In this document: positions 12,569-23,948 of the stretch, in pieces
How the letters are laid out: each line of letters begins with the position of its first letter
Position numbering within the stretch: the first letter of the stretch is position 1
Assembly (NCBI GenBank): GCA_021464245.1
Contig: JADCRB010000035.1
Span: forward strand, 2,662,469-2,726,468
Reading direction: 5' to 3'
From: Carallia brachiata
Taxonomy: Eukaryota; Streptophyta; Magnoliopsida; Malpighiales; Rhizophoraceae
Length of the DNA: 64,000 nucleotides
Translations under genes and position numbers: made by a program
The notes under the pieces: model-generated
What the model was told of the DNA's origin: nothing
Database searches by the model: none
Seen by the model: only the letters and a program-made list of their open reading frames with translations

Positions 12569-13016
12569 CAAGATTGTCAGAACCGAACCGGTCATCGAAT
12601 CGAAAAATATTAGTGGGTCAATATTTAACCGGTTCAACCGGTCGAACTGGTATTTGAATCAGTATTTAATAATATATATATGTATAAAGTAGTTTAAAAA
12701 ATAATACTTATATATATTAGTTAAATATTAATTTTTTAAGTTTTAAGGATTAAATTGAAAATTTTGATAATTTATGACTACATTGAAAATTTTAATTAAA
12801 TTCATAGTTCAAATTATAATTTAAATAAACTTTGAGATCAAATTATAATTTATAAAATTTTGTTCTAATTCGGAACCGGTTGAATCGGTTTGATTTTTTA
12901 CCGGTTTTGACCGATCCACGTTTTACACCAATTTTTCCTCCAACCAAACCGGACCCCGGCCGGTCACCGGTTAAACCGGTCGGACCAGCCGGTCTGGTCC
13001 GGTTTTGATAAACATG
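12569..13016. mobile_element. AACCGG-rich hAT-like non-autonomous element (copy 1)
   Basis: A 448 bp element flanked by the 8-bp duplication GTTTCAAC (12561-12568 and 13017-13024). Its ends are CAAGATTGTCAGAACCG and (reverse complement of the right end) CATGTTTATCAAAACCG, beginning with CA as hAT ends do. Both subterminal regions are packed with AACCGG/CCGGTT motifs and the core is AT-rich. Compared with the copy at 54192 it lies in opposite orientation. It has no open reading frame, so it must have been moved by a transposase encoded elsewhere. Confidence 0.85.
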
Positions 13017-13988
13017 GTTTCAACAGATAGACAGACAGCAGCCACCACCATTTCCATTCTCAACTAAAGAACGTTCACCCACTTGATTTCTTTCATTTAA
13101 TCTGCCTTCTATCTTATAATCAAACAAAGTGTGTAATTCTGCAGAAATCCAATTCGCCAACGGTTTCCAGTATTTTGTATCACATGGGGTATATAACAAT
13201 AAAATGACTATAGTCTGGCCTCCTTTTGATTATGTGTCATCATGTATTCATTTTGTACGTGCCACTAACACTCTGTTTACTTTGCAGTTTTTTATTCTTG
13301 CATTCGTAGGATCTTTAAGAATATTTTTAGCCATGCAGAAAATATATCTCAAATTTTGGTCCTAAATGAACCTTTTTTCCTTTCAAGAATATGATTGGCA
13401 TTTGTGCGATCAATTTTGCTTTTTATTCAAGAAGGATATATATTTTTGCATTTTCCTAAAAGACATCAATTTAACTTCATCAATCTAGCTTTTGATGTGT
13501 ATGCATGAGGATGGAGTGGGAAGGGGATCCCCGCTTCCCGCCGTTGATGGGATGAGACCAAAATCTCACCTTGCCGAGAACAGATACAGAGACGGAAATA
13601 AAATTAAAAAATGAGAACAAAGATTGGGATGGTTTTCTCCGTCCTTGCCAGCCTTGTTGACTTCCCTAGGCAAAAGGAAGCATACATATTGATGTGGGAA
13701 TGTGAGTAAGGAGATTGAATTAGTGGGAAAAAGTAAACTTAACATGAAGCATCTTGTCTTGTGCGTTTTTTTGAGTAAAATTTGAAGGCCCTTTCACACT
13801 GAGGAATGGCAAGACATCTGCGAAACGGCAGAGACACGGGGCTAATTCCGCTTAGAAAGAGAAGCAAAAACTCTTAGGTGGGAGAGTCGAGGGTTAGATC
13901 TCTCTCTTTCAAAAATCTTTTAATTACGTATTAAAAGACTTTCCCAAAAAAAACTAAAATGTCAAAAAAGACTTTCCCAATATATATG

Positions 13989-14023
<35 letters not shown>

Positions 14024-15345
14024 TGACACATGTTAGTTTAAGGAATGAGTACTGATTGATTGAGAAGTTTTATATTGCTTTGGTTATCCAGATGAATTTT
14101 ACAATGATTAAGTTGTGGCCTGTGGAATGATTTAAAAACTAAAAATAAGACAAAAAAAATGTAAAAATTACCTTGACTGTACCACTATATGCAGTTCACC
14201 AAATTTTAGAATAATATAAAATGGAAATTGTTTCATTAAGACTAAATAAAACCCATATAGCTAGGCAAAAGCAATCAAGTGTCGAAATTTCTTAAGGCGA
14301 AAAGTCCAAGACCTCCATAAAAACATAATTTCAAAACATTACCATGGAATTTATTTTTGTATATCAACACATAAAGTTAAGTGAACAAAACAGCATAAAT
14401 TCCTATCCCTAATGAAGTGACCAAAATTAAAAAAGTTATCGATTTGCAATTCATTTAAACTCAGAGAAAAAAGTTAATTTTTATCAAACTTGCAACTAAA
14501 AAATGGAAAACACCAACATGGCATCTTACCAGAGATAAATAAATAAGAATTTTCATAGGACAAGGAGGAAATATGGACACTGGAGTTGCTTGAGGGAATC
14601 CGAGAGAAACATCTTTTTAGGCTTTTTTTTTTTTTTTTGTTTCCTTCAGAGGACATTTTTACATATTTCTTGAATCATTCGTTCAAGAACATGAAAAGTG
14701 GTCTCTTTTCTAAAATCAACCTAGTGAGCAAGTTCAGCTTTTCCAATGATTGGCTACCCAATTCGTAGTTTTCATGGTTGGAGTCCACGGAATTAAAATA
14801 TCTGAAACAATGGCAACATACTATCATGAAATATCCAATCTATCTATTTTGCATTTTGGATGGTGACACTTTCACAGTTGAGTTCTGAGATACTGAACAT
14901 TTTCATACCTTATCGTCATGAGGTAGGCCAGGAGCGACAGCAAGAAGACAGTAGCTAGTGTAAACACCAACTTCCACGGTGTTCTTTGCCTGGCCTAGCT
15001 TGAGAGCAGTGAATAGAGAGAAAATAGGTAGAACATCACCAGTTAAAAAAAGTCAACCAGGTAAAATTGCAATTCAACAGCTTAACATGAAAGCACTCAG
15101 CCATGGTTTTGAAGTAAAATGGGCTAATATATCATATAAGGCCACATTTCTTGTGCAGCCAAAAACAATATGAGAAAACCAAGTACCTGGTGAAATGCCA
15201 CATGTAGTCAGAGAGGTCTTCCGCCACTTCCAAAATAAATTGTTAAGACAATGGGTACGTTTGGAGCACCATTGTTATTATGGACATCAATTATTGATGG
15301 CGGTTGTGGGAGAGAGAAGGTTAATGGATGACTTATTAGTATTTT

Positions 15346-15640
15346 GTTGAGGAAATTTTTATCTCAAAATTAATGAGTAATTAAGATATTATCGTTTTTG
15401 ATTGAATAAGTTGTTAAGAAAATTTTAATTTCTAAATTAATGAGTAATTAATAAGTGTCTGTTTTTTATTATTAAGGCTATTTTTTTTAACATTGGGCAA
15501 TTTTTATTTAGGAATTAATGAGTAATTAAGAGGTTGTCGTTTTTATTGAATAAGTTGTTAAGGCAATTTTTATTTCAAAATTAATGAGTAATTAAGAAGT
15601 GCTCTTTTTATTGTTAAGGCTATTTTTATTAATGTTGAAA
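15346..15640. repeat. Short tandem repeat with about 145 bp higher-order unit
   Basis: The motif AATTAATGAGTAATTA begins at 15368, 15435, 15513 and 15579, spaced 67, 78 and 66 bases. Neighbouring segments (TTGAATAAGTTGTTAAG and TTATTRTTAAGGCTATTTTT) alternate between them. The array is therefore two copies of a unit of about 145 bp, itself built of two related halves. Non-coding and diverged. Confidence 0.75.
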
Positions 15641-16511
15641 ATCAAAGTAAGGTTTGGGAAAAGCAACGCGTTAGTAGTGTTAAAGTAACGTTTTAGAAAA
15701 CAACGTTTTGGAAGATTTATTGGTTGAATTATAAAATTTTTTGCATGACTCTAATCAATATTTTTTTAAAATAAGAAATAGAGTTAATGAGGGGAGTAAA
15801 ATAAGGAAAATTTTTCTCTTAATTTCCGTTTCATACAATTGTAATATAGATACGCCAATACCTTAAAGATGTTTAGTATAAAGAGGAACACTGTTAGTAC
15901 AATAGAATCATTATTTCATTGCTTTGTAGTTTAAGTAACAACAATAGAGCATAAACTCCATTGCATGGGTGCACACGTCAAAGGTTATGCCATCTTTTGC
16001 TTGCTTTCATTGACGGCATGCACAAATTATGTCATGTCCTTTGCTGGCACAGAGGCAAATATTAACAGTCATAATGTTTTCCGTGAGCCATTTTTCATTT
16101 CCATCACCAATGGCTTAAGCAGTGAAACTCTCCATCTTCAGTGTCACTCTCGGGATGATGATCTTGGCGCGCTATCATTCTTTGGGATATATGGGTAATT
16201 TTCATTTTGAATTTGGCTTGAATTTCTTTGGAACCACAAAATTTTATTGTAATTTTTCCTTTGGTGCTGCGAATCATGGAGGTTATTATAAAATCTTCTG
16301 ACACGAAAAACATTTGAGTAAATCATGTGGTCATAACAAACACAAGATTGCTACCTGCTATTAGTTAGCAAAAGATGATGGTTTGTATGTGTATGATTTT
16401 CCTTCACAACAATACTTGAAACATTATCAGTGGCAAAAATGATGTGTGATATTTATCTTTTCGATTCAATAGAACTGAGGTGCCGAGGAGGGGATAGTTA
16501 GTTTTGGATTC

Positions 16512-16572
16512 AAGTGAATTGACGCTTTTTGATCAAAAAACAAAAAAACAAAAATAAAAGTGAATTGACGCT
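16512..16572 (+). mobile_element. Minute A-rich insertion flanked by a perfect 15-bp duplication
   Basis: AAGTGAATTGACGCT occurs at 16512-16526 and again at 16558-16572. Between the copies are 31 bases starting TTTTGATC and then almost pure A with a few C. A perfect 15-bp direct duplication around an A-tail is what an extremely 5'-truncated LINE-mediated insertion leaves. Repair of a double-strand break is an alternative. Confidence 0.55.
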
Positions 16573-17362
16573 CCTCTGTTTTGAATAAAGGAGAGAATAA
16601 AACAGTCAATTTCTTTGATGCTTTTTTTTGTTAGTTGATTTGATATTAACTAATGTACAGACTAATCTATGATTTACTCTCCGATTCATAATGGATTAGA
16701 TTTATTTCTTTCATTAACTTGAATACCTCATTGTATGATTGTCGGGTTTTGTACTGCTTTTTGGTTTGTATCCAACTCTTTGGCAGACAGTCGAGTCTTA
16801 GATGAGGTCAGGCCACTTAATGCACTGATATTTGCTACTATAATTTTGTACGTCAGTTTATACATCTGGATTGCGACGTACAAAAAGATTTATTGCATAC
16901 ACTTGCTAGGTTAGATGCATAACCTCTTCCACGAGTGAATCACGAGTTGCACTGTTATTTGAGAAGGGCTCCGTTACGTGAATAAATGAAAATATTTTAC
17001 TGTATTTACACGTGTTTTTTTTATGTATTCACGAATATTTTTTGTGCAATCACAAAGAAAAAATGTGAAATGAAATAATAATAATACTTGTTATATCACT
17101 TTTTATCGTTGTGATTGTACAAAAAATGCTCATAATTACGCAAAAAAATGTACATAGATGCAGTAGGGAAATTTTATCTGCCCGCCAAGTTTTTCACATT
17201 TGAGAAAATCTCAGTGGGTCATTTTTATTTTTATTAAGACAAAAATATATATCTAATAATTTGAATAGTTAAATAATTTAATTATAAAAAATAGATAAAT
17301 TGTTAAATATTATTAGATGGTCAAAATATTCATGTGTTCTCCATTAACAATGTGTTATGTAG

Positions 17363-17915
17363 CAATGCCGGATCCATAAAATATTTTTAAGGGGGGCAAA
17401 CTTTATATTTGTAAATACAATAACAAAAATTAATATATGGCTAATAAAAAATTATATTAATTATTCTAAATGATAATTATTATAATTATTTCACGTGAGT
17501 TCTAATGTTTTAAATTTTTTTTATTTTGTATACAATTAGATACATTTATTTTCTATATAACTAATTATTTAATTATTTAATCATTTATCATTCATTTGAC
17601 TGTATAATAGATTTTTCATGATATTCATTATTAAAAAAATTATTTACTGTAACTTTTATAATAGGTAAAATTGAAGTTAATTTTATAAATAAATATAAGT
17701 TTAGACATACAATATGTTTTTAAATTTGTTTTTCCTTTTTAAAAACAATCATTGCTAATAATTCTTTTCTTTAAAAAATAAAATATTTTTAAAAATGAGT
17801 GATAATATGAATATAAGAAAAAGTTATTGAAATAATATTTAAAATATATAAAAATAATTTTAGTATACACATTGGAAATAGGTTGTCAAAGGAAATGAAA
17901 GAAAAGATATCATTT

Positions 17916-17960
<45 letters not shown>

Positions 17961-18182
17961 GAAAGCAAATGAAAAGGAGGAATAGCCTTGGAAGGGTTCC
18001 GAGAAGTCGCTATCTTGGGACAAACCTGAGATGTCTGCATTCTAACGGGGAGCAACGACTATCTTCCACTGCACTAAAGCCCAACAATTGTAACTTTTTG
18101 GCATATAATAATAAATATACTAAAAACTGAGGGTGGTACAATTGCCCCCTCGTCCTACACTCCCACTATAGATCTGTCCCTG
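17363..18182. mobile_element. Decayed hAT-like non-autonomous element
   Basis: The left end CAATGCCGGATCCATAA corresponds to the reverse complement of the right end (CAGGGACAGATCTATAG), with further resemblance in the GGGGGCAAA and TTGCCCCC blocks. Flanks TTATGTAG (17355-17362) and CTATGTAT (18183-18190) share six of eight bases, consistent with an old 8-bp duplication. The AT-rich core includes a 35-base poly-A run at 17920-17954. Nothing is coded. The CAGGGRCGGATCYA-type end is common in plant hAT elements. Confidence 0.6.
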
Positions 18183-20959
18183 CTATGTATATTGTTGATG
18201 GTAGAAAGTCGTAAGGGACATAAAATTATCTAAAGATAATGTTTGCTTATTATGCAACAAAAAAAAAAAAAAAACAGAAAAGAGAAACTTGGTTGACAAA
18301 TGCAAGAGAATGCCTAGTCTCATTCAAAACCCAAGATGAAAGACAAGAAGAAGGCCCGTATCTCGCCAAATCTAAGCACCTTTTTTAACATTAAAAAATA
18401 GTTAGCAGTTAATTTAAAGTGAATATAAAGATATTGCAGAAATTACACGGTATCTCATGAGACAAACCTTTTAATTTATACAATTAATGAAATTTTTTAG
18501 ATAAAGTTAAGAGTTGAATTCTTAATTTTATCTCTTGACTTTAAAAGTTAATGGCCAACTAAACTGTCCTGGTTGGTTCAAATCTCAGTACCGGATTTGA
18601 GTGTTTGTTACATGAGGAACAACATGGGTGACTTTTTCCATTCCGGTGGTGAGTGTTTGGACGACGACCAGTCTACAGATTCCCCGCTATCTCAGTCAGA
18701 TCAGACCCCTTTCCAGGCTAGCTAGACTCTGCGTTTTAGGGAAGAGTTTAACAATAAATGGTTTCCTTGGTCTCTCGTGTTGATCTCGTTGGTCAACCAA
18801 GACCATTAAAGTTGACGTCATTGATAGTAAAATATTATTTTTGAAAAAATTAATTTTTTGTCAAAACAATGGAATGCATAACGCGATTGTTTTAAATATA
18901 TACTAAAGTGTTATTCAATTTTTTTAACAATTTGTTGCAAATTCAAAGGGCTCTTATTACATGTCTAAAGCAACCGGTCTACACAGTACACATGCAATAA
19001 ATATTTTTTTTTTAAAAAGGTATTTCTTAAAAAATTGATTACCGATGAACCCTCAGTCTAATAAACTTTACCCTATCATTAATTCGTCACCCTTCCAGAA
19101 TTTCTCTTGGCTTTATGATTCTTTTTTTTTTTTTTTTGGTGTAAAAAATCCTAGTCAACTCTCACTTCAAACTGCCCACGAGTGCGGCCATTCCTTGCAA
19201 TTTTTGGGCTAAAGGCATGCTTGGTTGGATGAAAAAATAATGAGGACCTTGTTGAAGATTTTGGAAAAGTCATTGTTTCCGCTTTCGCTTTTCCGCTTGT
19301 GCCTTCTATTAGAAGGACCGAACTTAAGACTTTCTTCTTGCCTTCCATCTACATCTGCCTCAATAATAATGAGTTATTATCTCATTACAGACAGAAAAAA
19401 TTATTTTATTTATGTTTTTTTTTTATTTATGTTTTTCTTGGTCACCAGCAGGCCTCATCAAAAGTTTATGGGCCTCATGAAGAAATCCAGCCCATAAAAT
19501 TTTGGGCTTTTGGGCCTTTAAAGTCCAGCTACATCTGGTGGACGGAGACAACTCCGTTCTATACTGGCCGAAACCGAGCAACCATGTATATTCATGAGTT
19601 GGGAACAATTAAAAGGAATTTAGGGCAGATTAAAATTTTATATGCAATCAGATTGGCTTAATTAGTACTTGAATTGGATTTAGGCAAACTTCAATTGCAA
19701 TGTCAGGAGTTTGAAACTTGATATCTTTGGCATGATCTTACAGAAGATTATCATTAAAGTATTTTCAGTTCCGAAGTGAGTAACCATTTAGCATGGTCTT
19801 ACAAAAAAATCATCATCAAAATAATCCCAGCTCTAGAGTAGGCGTCCATTTGACAACTATTTTTACTACAAAAAAAAAAAAATGCAATCTATTTATGATC
19901 GAATAATCTAAATTTTTATGTTTAATAATTTTTCGACATAGTATTAGAATGTCTTACCTCTAATGAGTTTAGTGAGGAAGCTCATTAGAGTTTAATATGC
20001 AATTTATTTATCAACTTCTCCTAACAAATAAAAGATTAAGCCTTCATGTTGATGGTTTCTTTTTTTTGTTGATCAAAGCATGTGAGAGTGAAAGAATTAA
20101 GGAAGATTATGAGGCAAACTGAATGGCAACAGTCACCATTTTATTTTTCCCGTCCCTAAGGCTGTCTAGCTAAGCTTTGAGATACCGGGTAATTGGTAAA
20201 TGACCGCGGCAAATATCTTTCAAGTATTCCTTGACCCTTCCTTGTTTTCATTTTTTGGGGAAAAAAATTGCAAAAATACGGCAACACCCCGTGATATCGT
20301 AAAGCAGAATTATATTGGTAGCACTGAAAAGTAAATAGAGTATCTATACTAAATTTAAGAAGGAATAAATTTAACGATATTTAACAAAAGTGATTAGTTT
20401 TTCTCATAACACATGTAATGAGTTATTTGTTTACGTCTATGGAATGCTTTAACAAAAATTGGAACCCTTACTTACATACTACGAAAACTCTTCCCAGTTT
20501 TTACATCGCAAGACACAGATTACATAAATTTATTTTGCTTAGTGTACAGTGCAACAATTGTTGGGAACTGAAACGATGAGATGTTTTTGCTATCAGGAAG
20601 AAGAAAAGAAGGAAAAAAAAATGTGGAAAGATAACACAAACAGGGTCATTGGCACAACAAAGGGGCACCCCGGATCCTTCAATCCAATAATAGGCACCAT
20701 AAATAGCCTATCCAACATCCATGTCAGCACTATCCAGATCGCAGGAGTGAACGAGTGGTTCTCTAACTCCAAAACTTGGAAGAAGAACAATCTCCCCACA
20801 TTCCAAATCAAAGCTAATCAAAACGCCCCAACTAAACCCAGAAAAATTGCACAAAGAAACATTTCTGCATTGGCTACCTAGTTGGGCATCAGAATCCCAC
20901 ACAGGATAACAGGAAAAAAAAAAAAAAAAGCTGTAGGTATTTCAATATATATAATAACC

Positions 20960-22115
20960 ATGGCCTCTGCTTCCTCCACAACCTTATCAGTCTCCTCCTC
21001 ATCGACCCTGGTGGATGCCAAGCCTCCTCGCCAATCAGCTGCCTCCGGGTCCCCGCAATGCGTGACCCTCCGTACAATCCCTCCTCCTCCTCCTCTTGTT
21101 CAGCCTGAAAGCCGCCCCCGGAACGCCACTACTTATTGTGAGTTAATACACATATTGAATGACGTTTAGTTACACAAACTAAGCTGAAAATGTAATAAGA
21201 GATTCGTTTTCACCAGGTCGAAAGCCAGCTCGCAATGTCGTGGCTATGGCTACAGGGGAAGCTCCAGTTGAAGTTGCTGCAAATGATTTGGGGCTGCCGG
21301 ATGTTGTGAAGACAGTTGCAGAAGCTGTAAGAAATTTGCCCTTCTTGCCAATCATTTTTTGTCTTCTCTGTTTTGTAATTGAGTGAGAATAAGGTGTGCA
21401 TTGACATGCAAAAAAATTTCTTGAGTGAGCAGTGGAATAAAGTTGAAGATAAGTATGCAGTGACTTCTCTTGGACTAGCTGCTGTAATTGCACTCTATGG
21501 CTCCGCTGGGATGCTCTCGGTGAGTGAGCCTCCCGCAATTTTTCCTGTTCAAAGTCATCTTTTGCTTACCATTTCCCTTGGCTAAATTTTTGATGAGAAA
21601 TGGGCAATCTTCGTAACAGGCGATTGAGAGGCTTCCTCTGGTTCCTGGGGCTCTTGAGCTTGTCGGCATTGGTTATACAGGAGTGAGTAGCACTTAATTC
21701 ACTGACATTTAATGTAGGAGATTCTTACAGAGATAGATTTCCAGTGTTATTGTCTCAATAATCATAAGGTTTTCCGAAATTTGAAGTTCCAGTGCAGAAT
21801 TACACCCTGTAGTCTAGATGCATGTAGCATGAGCATCAGTAAAAATTTCTTGCATCTAATATCGTTAAGCATTACCCTTTTTTCCTTTCTTTGCAGTGGT
21901 TTGCATTTAAGAACCTCGTTTTCAAACCTGACAGGCAAGTGTTTTTCGTTTTTCTTCCCCCCTTGCTCAAGCACTAAAAATTTGTGCAAATGTATAGAAA
22001 CTGTGTATATTCACCCAGAACAGGAAACGTACCTCAACGTGCATTATGGAATTGCAGGGAAGCTTTGATACAGAAAATAAAAGATACATACAATGACATA
22101 ATCGGGAGCAGCTAA
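20960..22115 (+). CDS. CURT1B: CURVATURE THYLAKOID 1B-like protein, chloroplast precursor
   Basis: Thylakoid membrane protein that oligomerises at grana margins and bends the membrane; earlier literature called CURT1B PSI-P or TMP14. Exons are 20960-21137, 21217-21326, 21433-21519, 21620-21682, 21897-21934 and 22058-22115, giving 177 aa. The first 60 or so residues are Ser/Ala/Pro-rich and poor in acidic residues, as in a chloroplast transit peptide. The mature part has an amphipathic helix (LPDVVKTVAEAWNKVEDKYA), two membrane helices (SLGLAAVIALYGSAGML and LPLVPGALELVGIGYTGWF) and a C-terminal helix KPDREALIQKIKDTYNDI. This order is diagnostic of CURT1 proteins. The fifth intron begins AG|GCAAGT instead of GT, a GC-AG intron, and no nearby GT donor keeps the frame. 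ATG 20960 gives the expected N-terminus. Confidence 0.93.
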
Positions 22116-23948
22116 AGAGAGCCAATTGTGAGTGCTGCTAAAACGAGGCAAAATTTCAGTTTCTGAATTAAAAATGCCACCGCAGCTTTGCGCATGAAGA
22201 CATAACCAGGCTTCATCGTGTTTTTGCACAAGTTTCTAACAAGAGTAAGCCATCAATTTATGTTTTTGTCGCGAAGATGCATGTAATTAAATTCTTGTTC
22301 TTCCACCTTTAGCACTGTGATGCCCCCACAACGATCACTTTCCTCCTGAGCTATATGAAAGGCCTAGATCAATAATATATCTGGAGAAACTACTCTACAG
22401 ATTGTCTTTTTAGACAGCAGGGCACAAAGAGCAAATCTCGGATTTAGAATCAATTTGTGAATGACAAATTAGGTGACGACACAACTAACATTTAACATCT
22501 GAGTTCATTGTTCGTCCTAAAACGAACCACAAAATGTTTGGCTTAAAACTATAAACATATTCTAAATCTCGGGTTTGGAAAGGATAAACTGATAGCAAAA
22601 TTATATCATCAATCAGGCAAAAGCCAAAACTTTGTTATTTGCTATATATGATCATTTCAGCCTGAAATAATCCCATTATATTTAGGCTGTGCTTTGGTAT
22701 TTGTTTTATATTTATATCTTTCCAGCCGGCCCTATTGCAAGGCTACGCAGATGCTGCAACAACTGACCATTAGATCTTGTGTATTACACGAAGATGACCT
22801 AGAATAACTGCACAGAAACATGAAACAGGCAATTAATCAAGTAAAACAGTGTCTTGCGAAGAAGCTGCATACCGGATTTGACCAGAAATGACCAACATAA
22901 TCCTCCCATGAAGACAGATTTACTTATATTATTCTCAAATAATTGGTAACGTGAGGTTCCAATGCAGTAGTTGATAGAAAAGAACTTTCCCTCGTAACCA
23001 TGAGGTTTAGTCTAATTTCTCCGAGCAGAATGCCATTTTCAGGTTACATAAGCCCAGCATCTGGATTCAGTTCAAGTTAATGCACGTTCTTACATTTTTC
23101 TGGTAAGAACCTGCTCAAATAACTGGTCCACCTTGAGTGCTCTTCGCGACAGATTTCAACTCCAGTCATTTGTGTTTTGCCAACCAAAAAGACCTTTATC
23201 TCTGTCCAGCAACCCATATTACCAATGGTTGGCAGTCCACTTATACAACAAAGCATGTCCTGGGAAGTATATTTAACACACTGCAGGTCAGCACACTTCT
23301 TCACAGAGAACCAGACTAGCGGAGACTCACCCAAGATACATTGATCATTAACAATGATACAAAGTTCTCGACTCTACAACATTTATGCACTTTTTTAAAG
23401 TGAAACAACGAACAAAATCTAGATTTACCTCCCTTCGAATATGAAACAACAAATATAATCTTGATTTATGAAAGTGTAAAATGAACTTAAAGAGCTCAAG
23501 ACATAAAAGGAAGAAGAAGAACAGAAATGTTGAAGAAAGGGAGCACACAGCAGAAAACTTGGAGCTAAAAAGGATATTTTGGATTGTAATCCATCTGATC
23601 TTTTCATTAACATGTAAAAACCCATTTATATGGTTATTGTACATAAGCAAGTACAGTAATGATGTAAAAGAGCATGCTTACCATGCTTAAAAGTTAACAT
23701 AATTCCACTAACAAAAGTAAGCTATAATGGCAGCCTAATCTAATCCAAGTACATACAAAAGAGGATCATTAACAGATTGCTTGAACTAAAACACTTTCCA
23801 AGCTAACTAAAAGCATTACATAAAGCAAACTATAAACAAAAGTCCCCTTGCTTGCTGATGAAGTTGCTGGCTGCCGCCACTGCACTCCAGCTTCAATCTT
23901 CTCTTCAAAAAAGATGCTTGAACATTGAAGAAGCTAGGCTTCCACAAT
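22116..23948. other. Region between convergent genes
   Basis: Contains the 3' flanks of the CURT1B-like gene (+) and of the unknown gene on the minus strand. Several short open frames exist but none resembles a known protein. I see no repeat with clear ends. Confidence 0.55.

Larger units (their letters stand above)
10318..20959. other. Gene-free region between the bHLH and CURT1B-like genes
   Basis: More than 10 kb without a recognisable gene. It holds a MITE (11639-11798), an AACCGG hAT-like element (12569-13016), a TA/GA microsatellite near 13981-14022, a tandem repeat (about 15346-15640), a minute retroposon-like insertion (16512-16572), a decayed hAT-like element (17363-18182) and, at its right end, the CURT1B-like promoter and leader. 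A GC-richer patch at 10930-11080 has no open frame with family resemblance. Confidence 0.6.

Noticed and set aside
13850..13960. GAGGGTTAGATCTC resembling a pol III B-box, possible SINE or tRNA
   Set aside because: No matching A-box at proper spacing, no cloverleaf, and no flanking duplication.
20549..20881. Open frame of 110 codons upstream of the CURT1B-like gene
   Set aside because: No family resemblance, odd composition, and position in the expected promoter/leader. It is not joined to the downstream exons.
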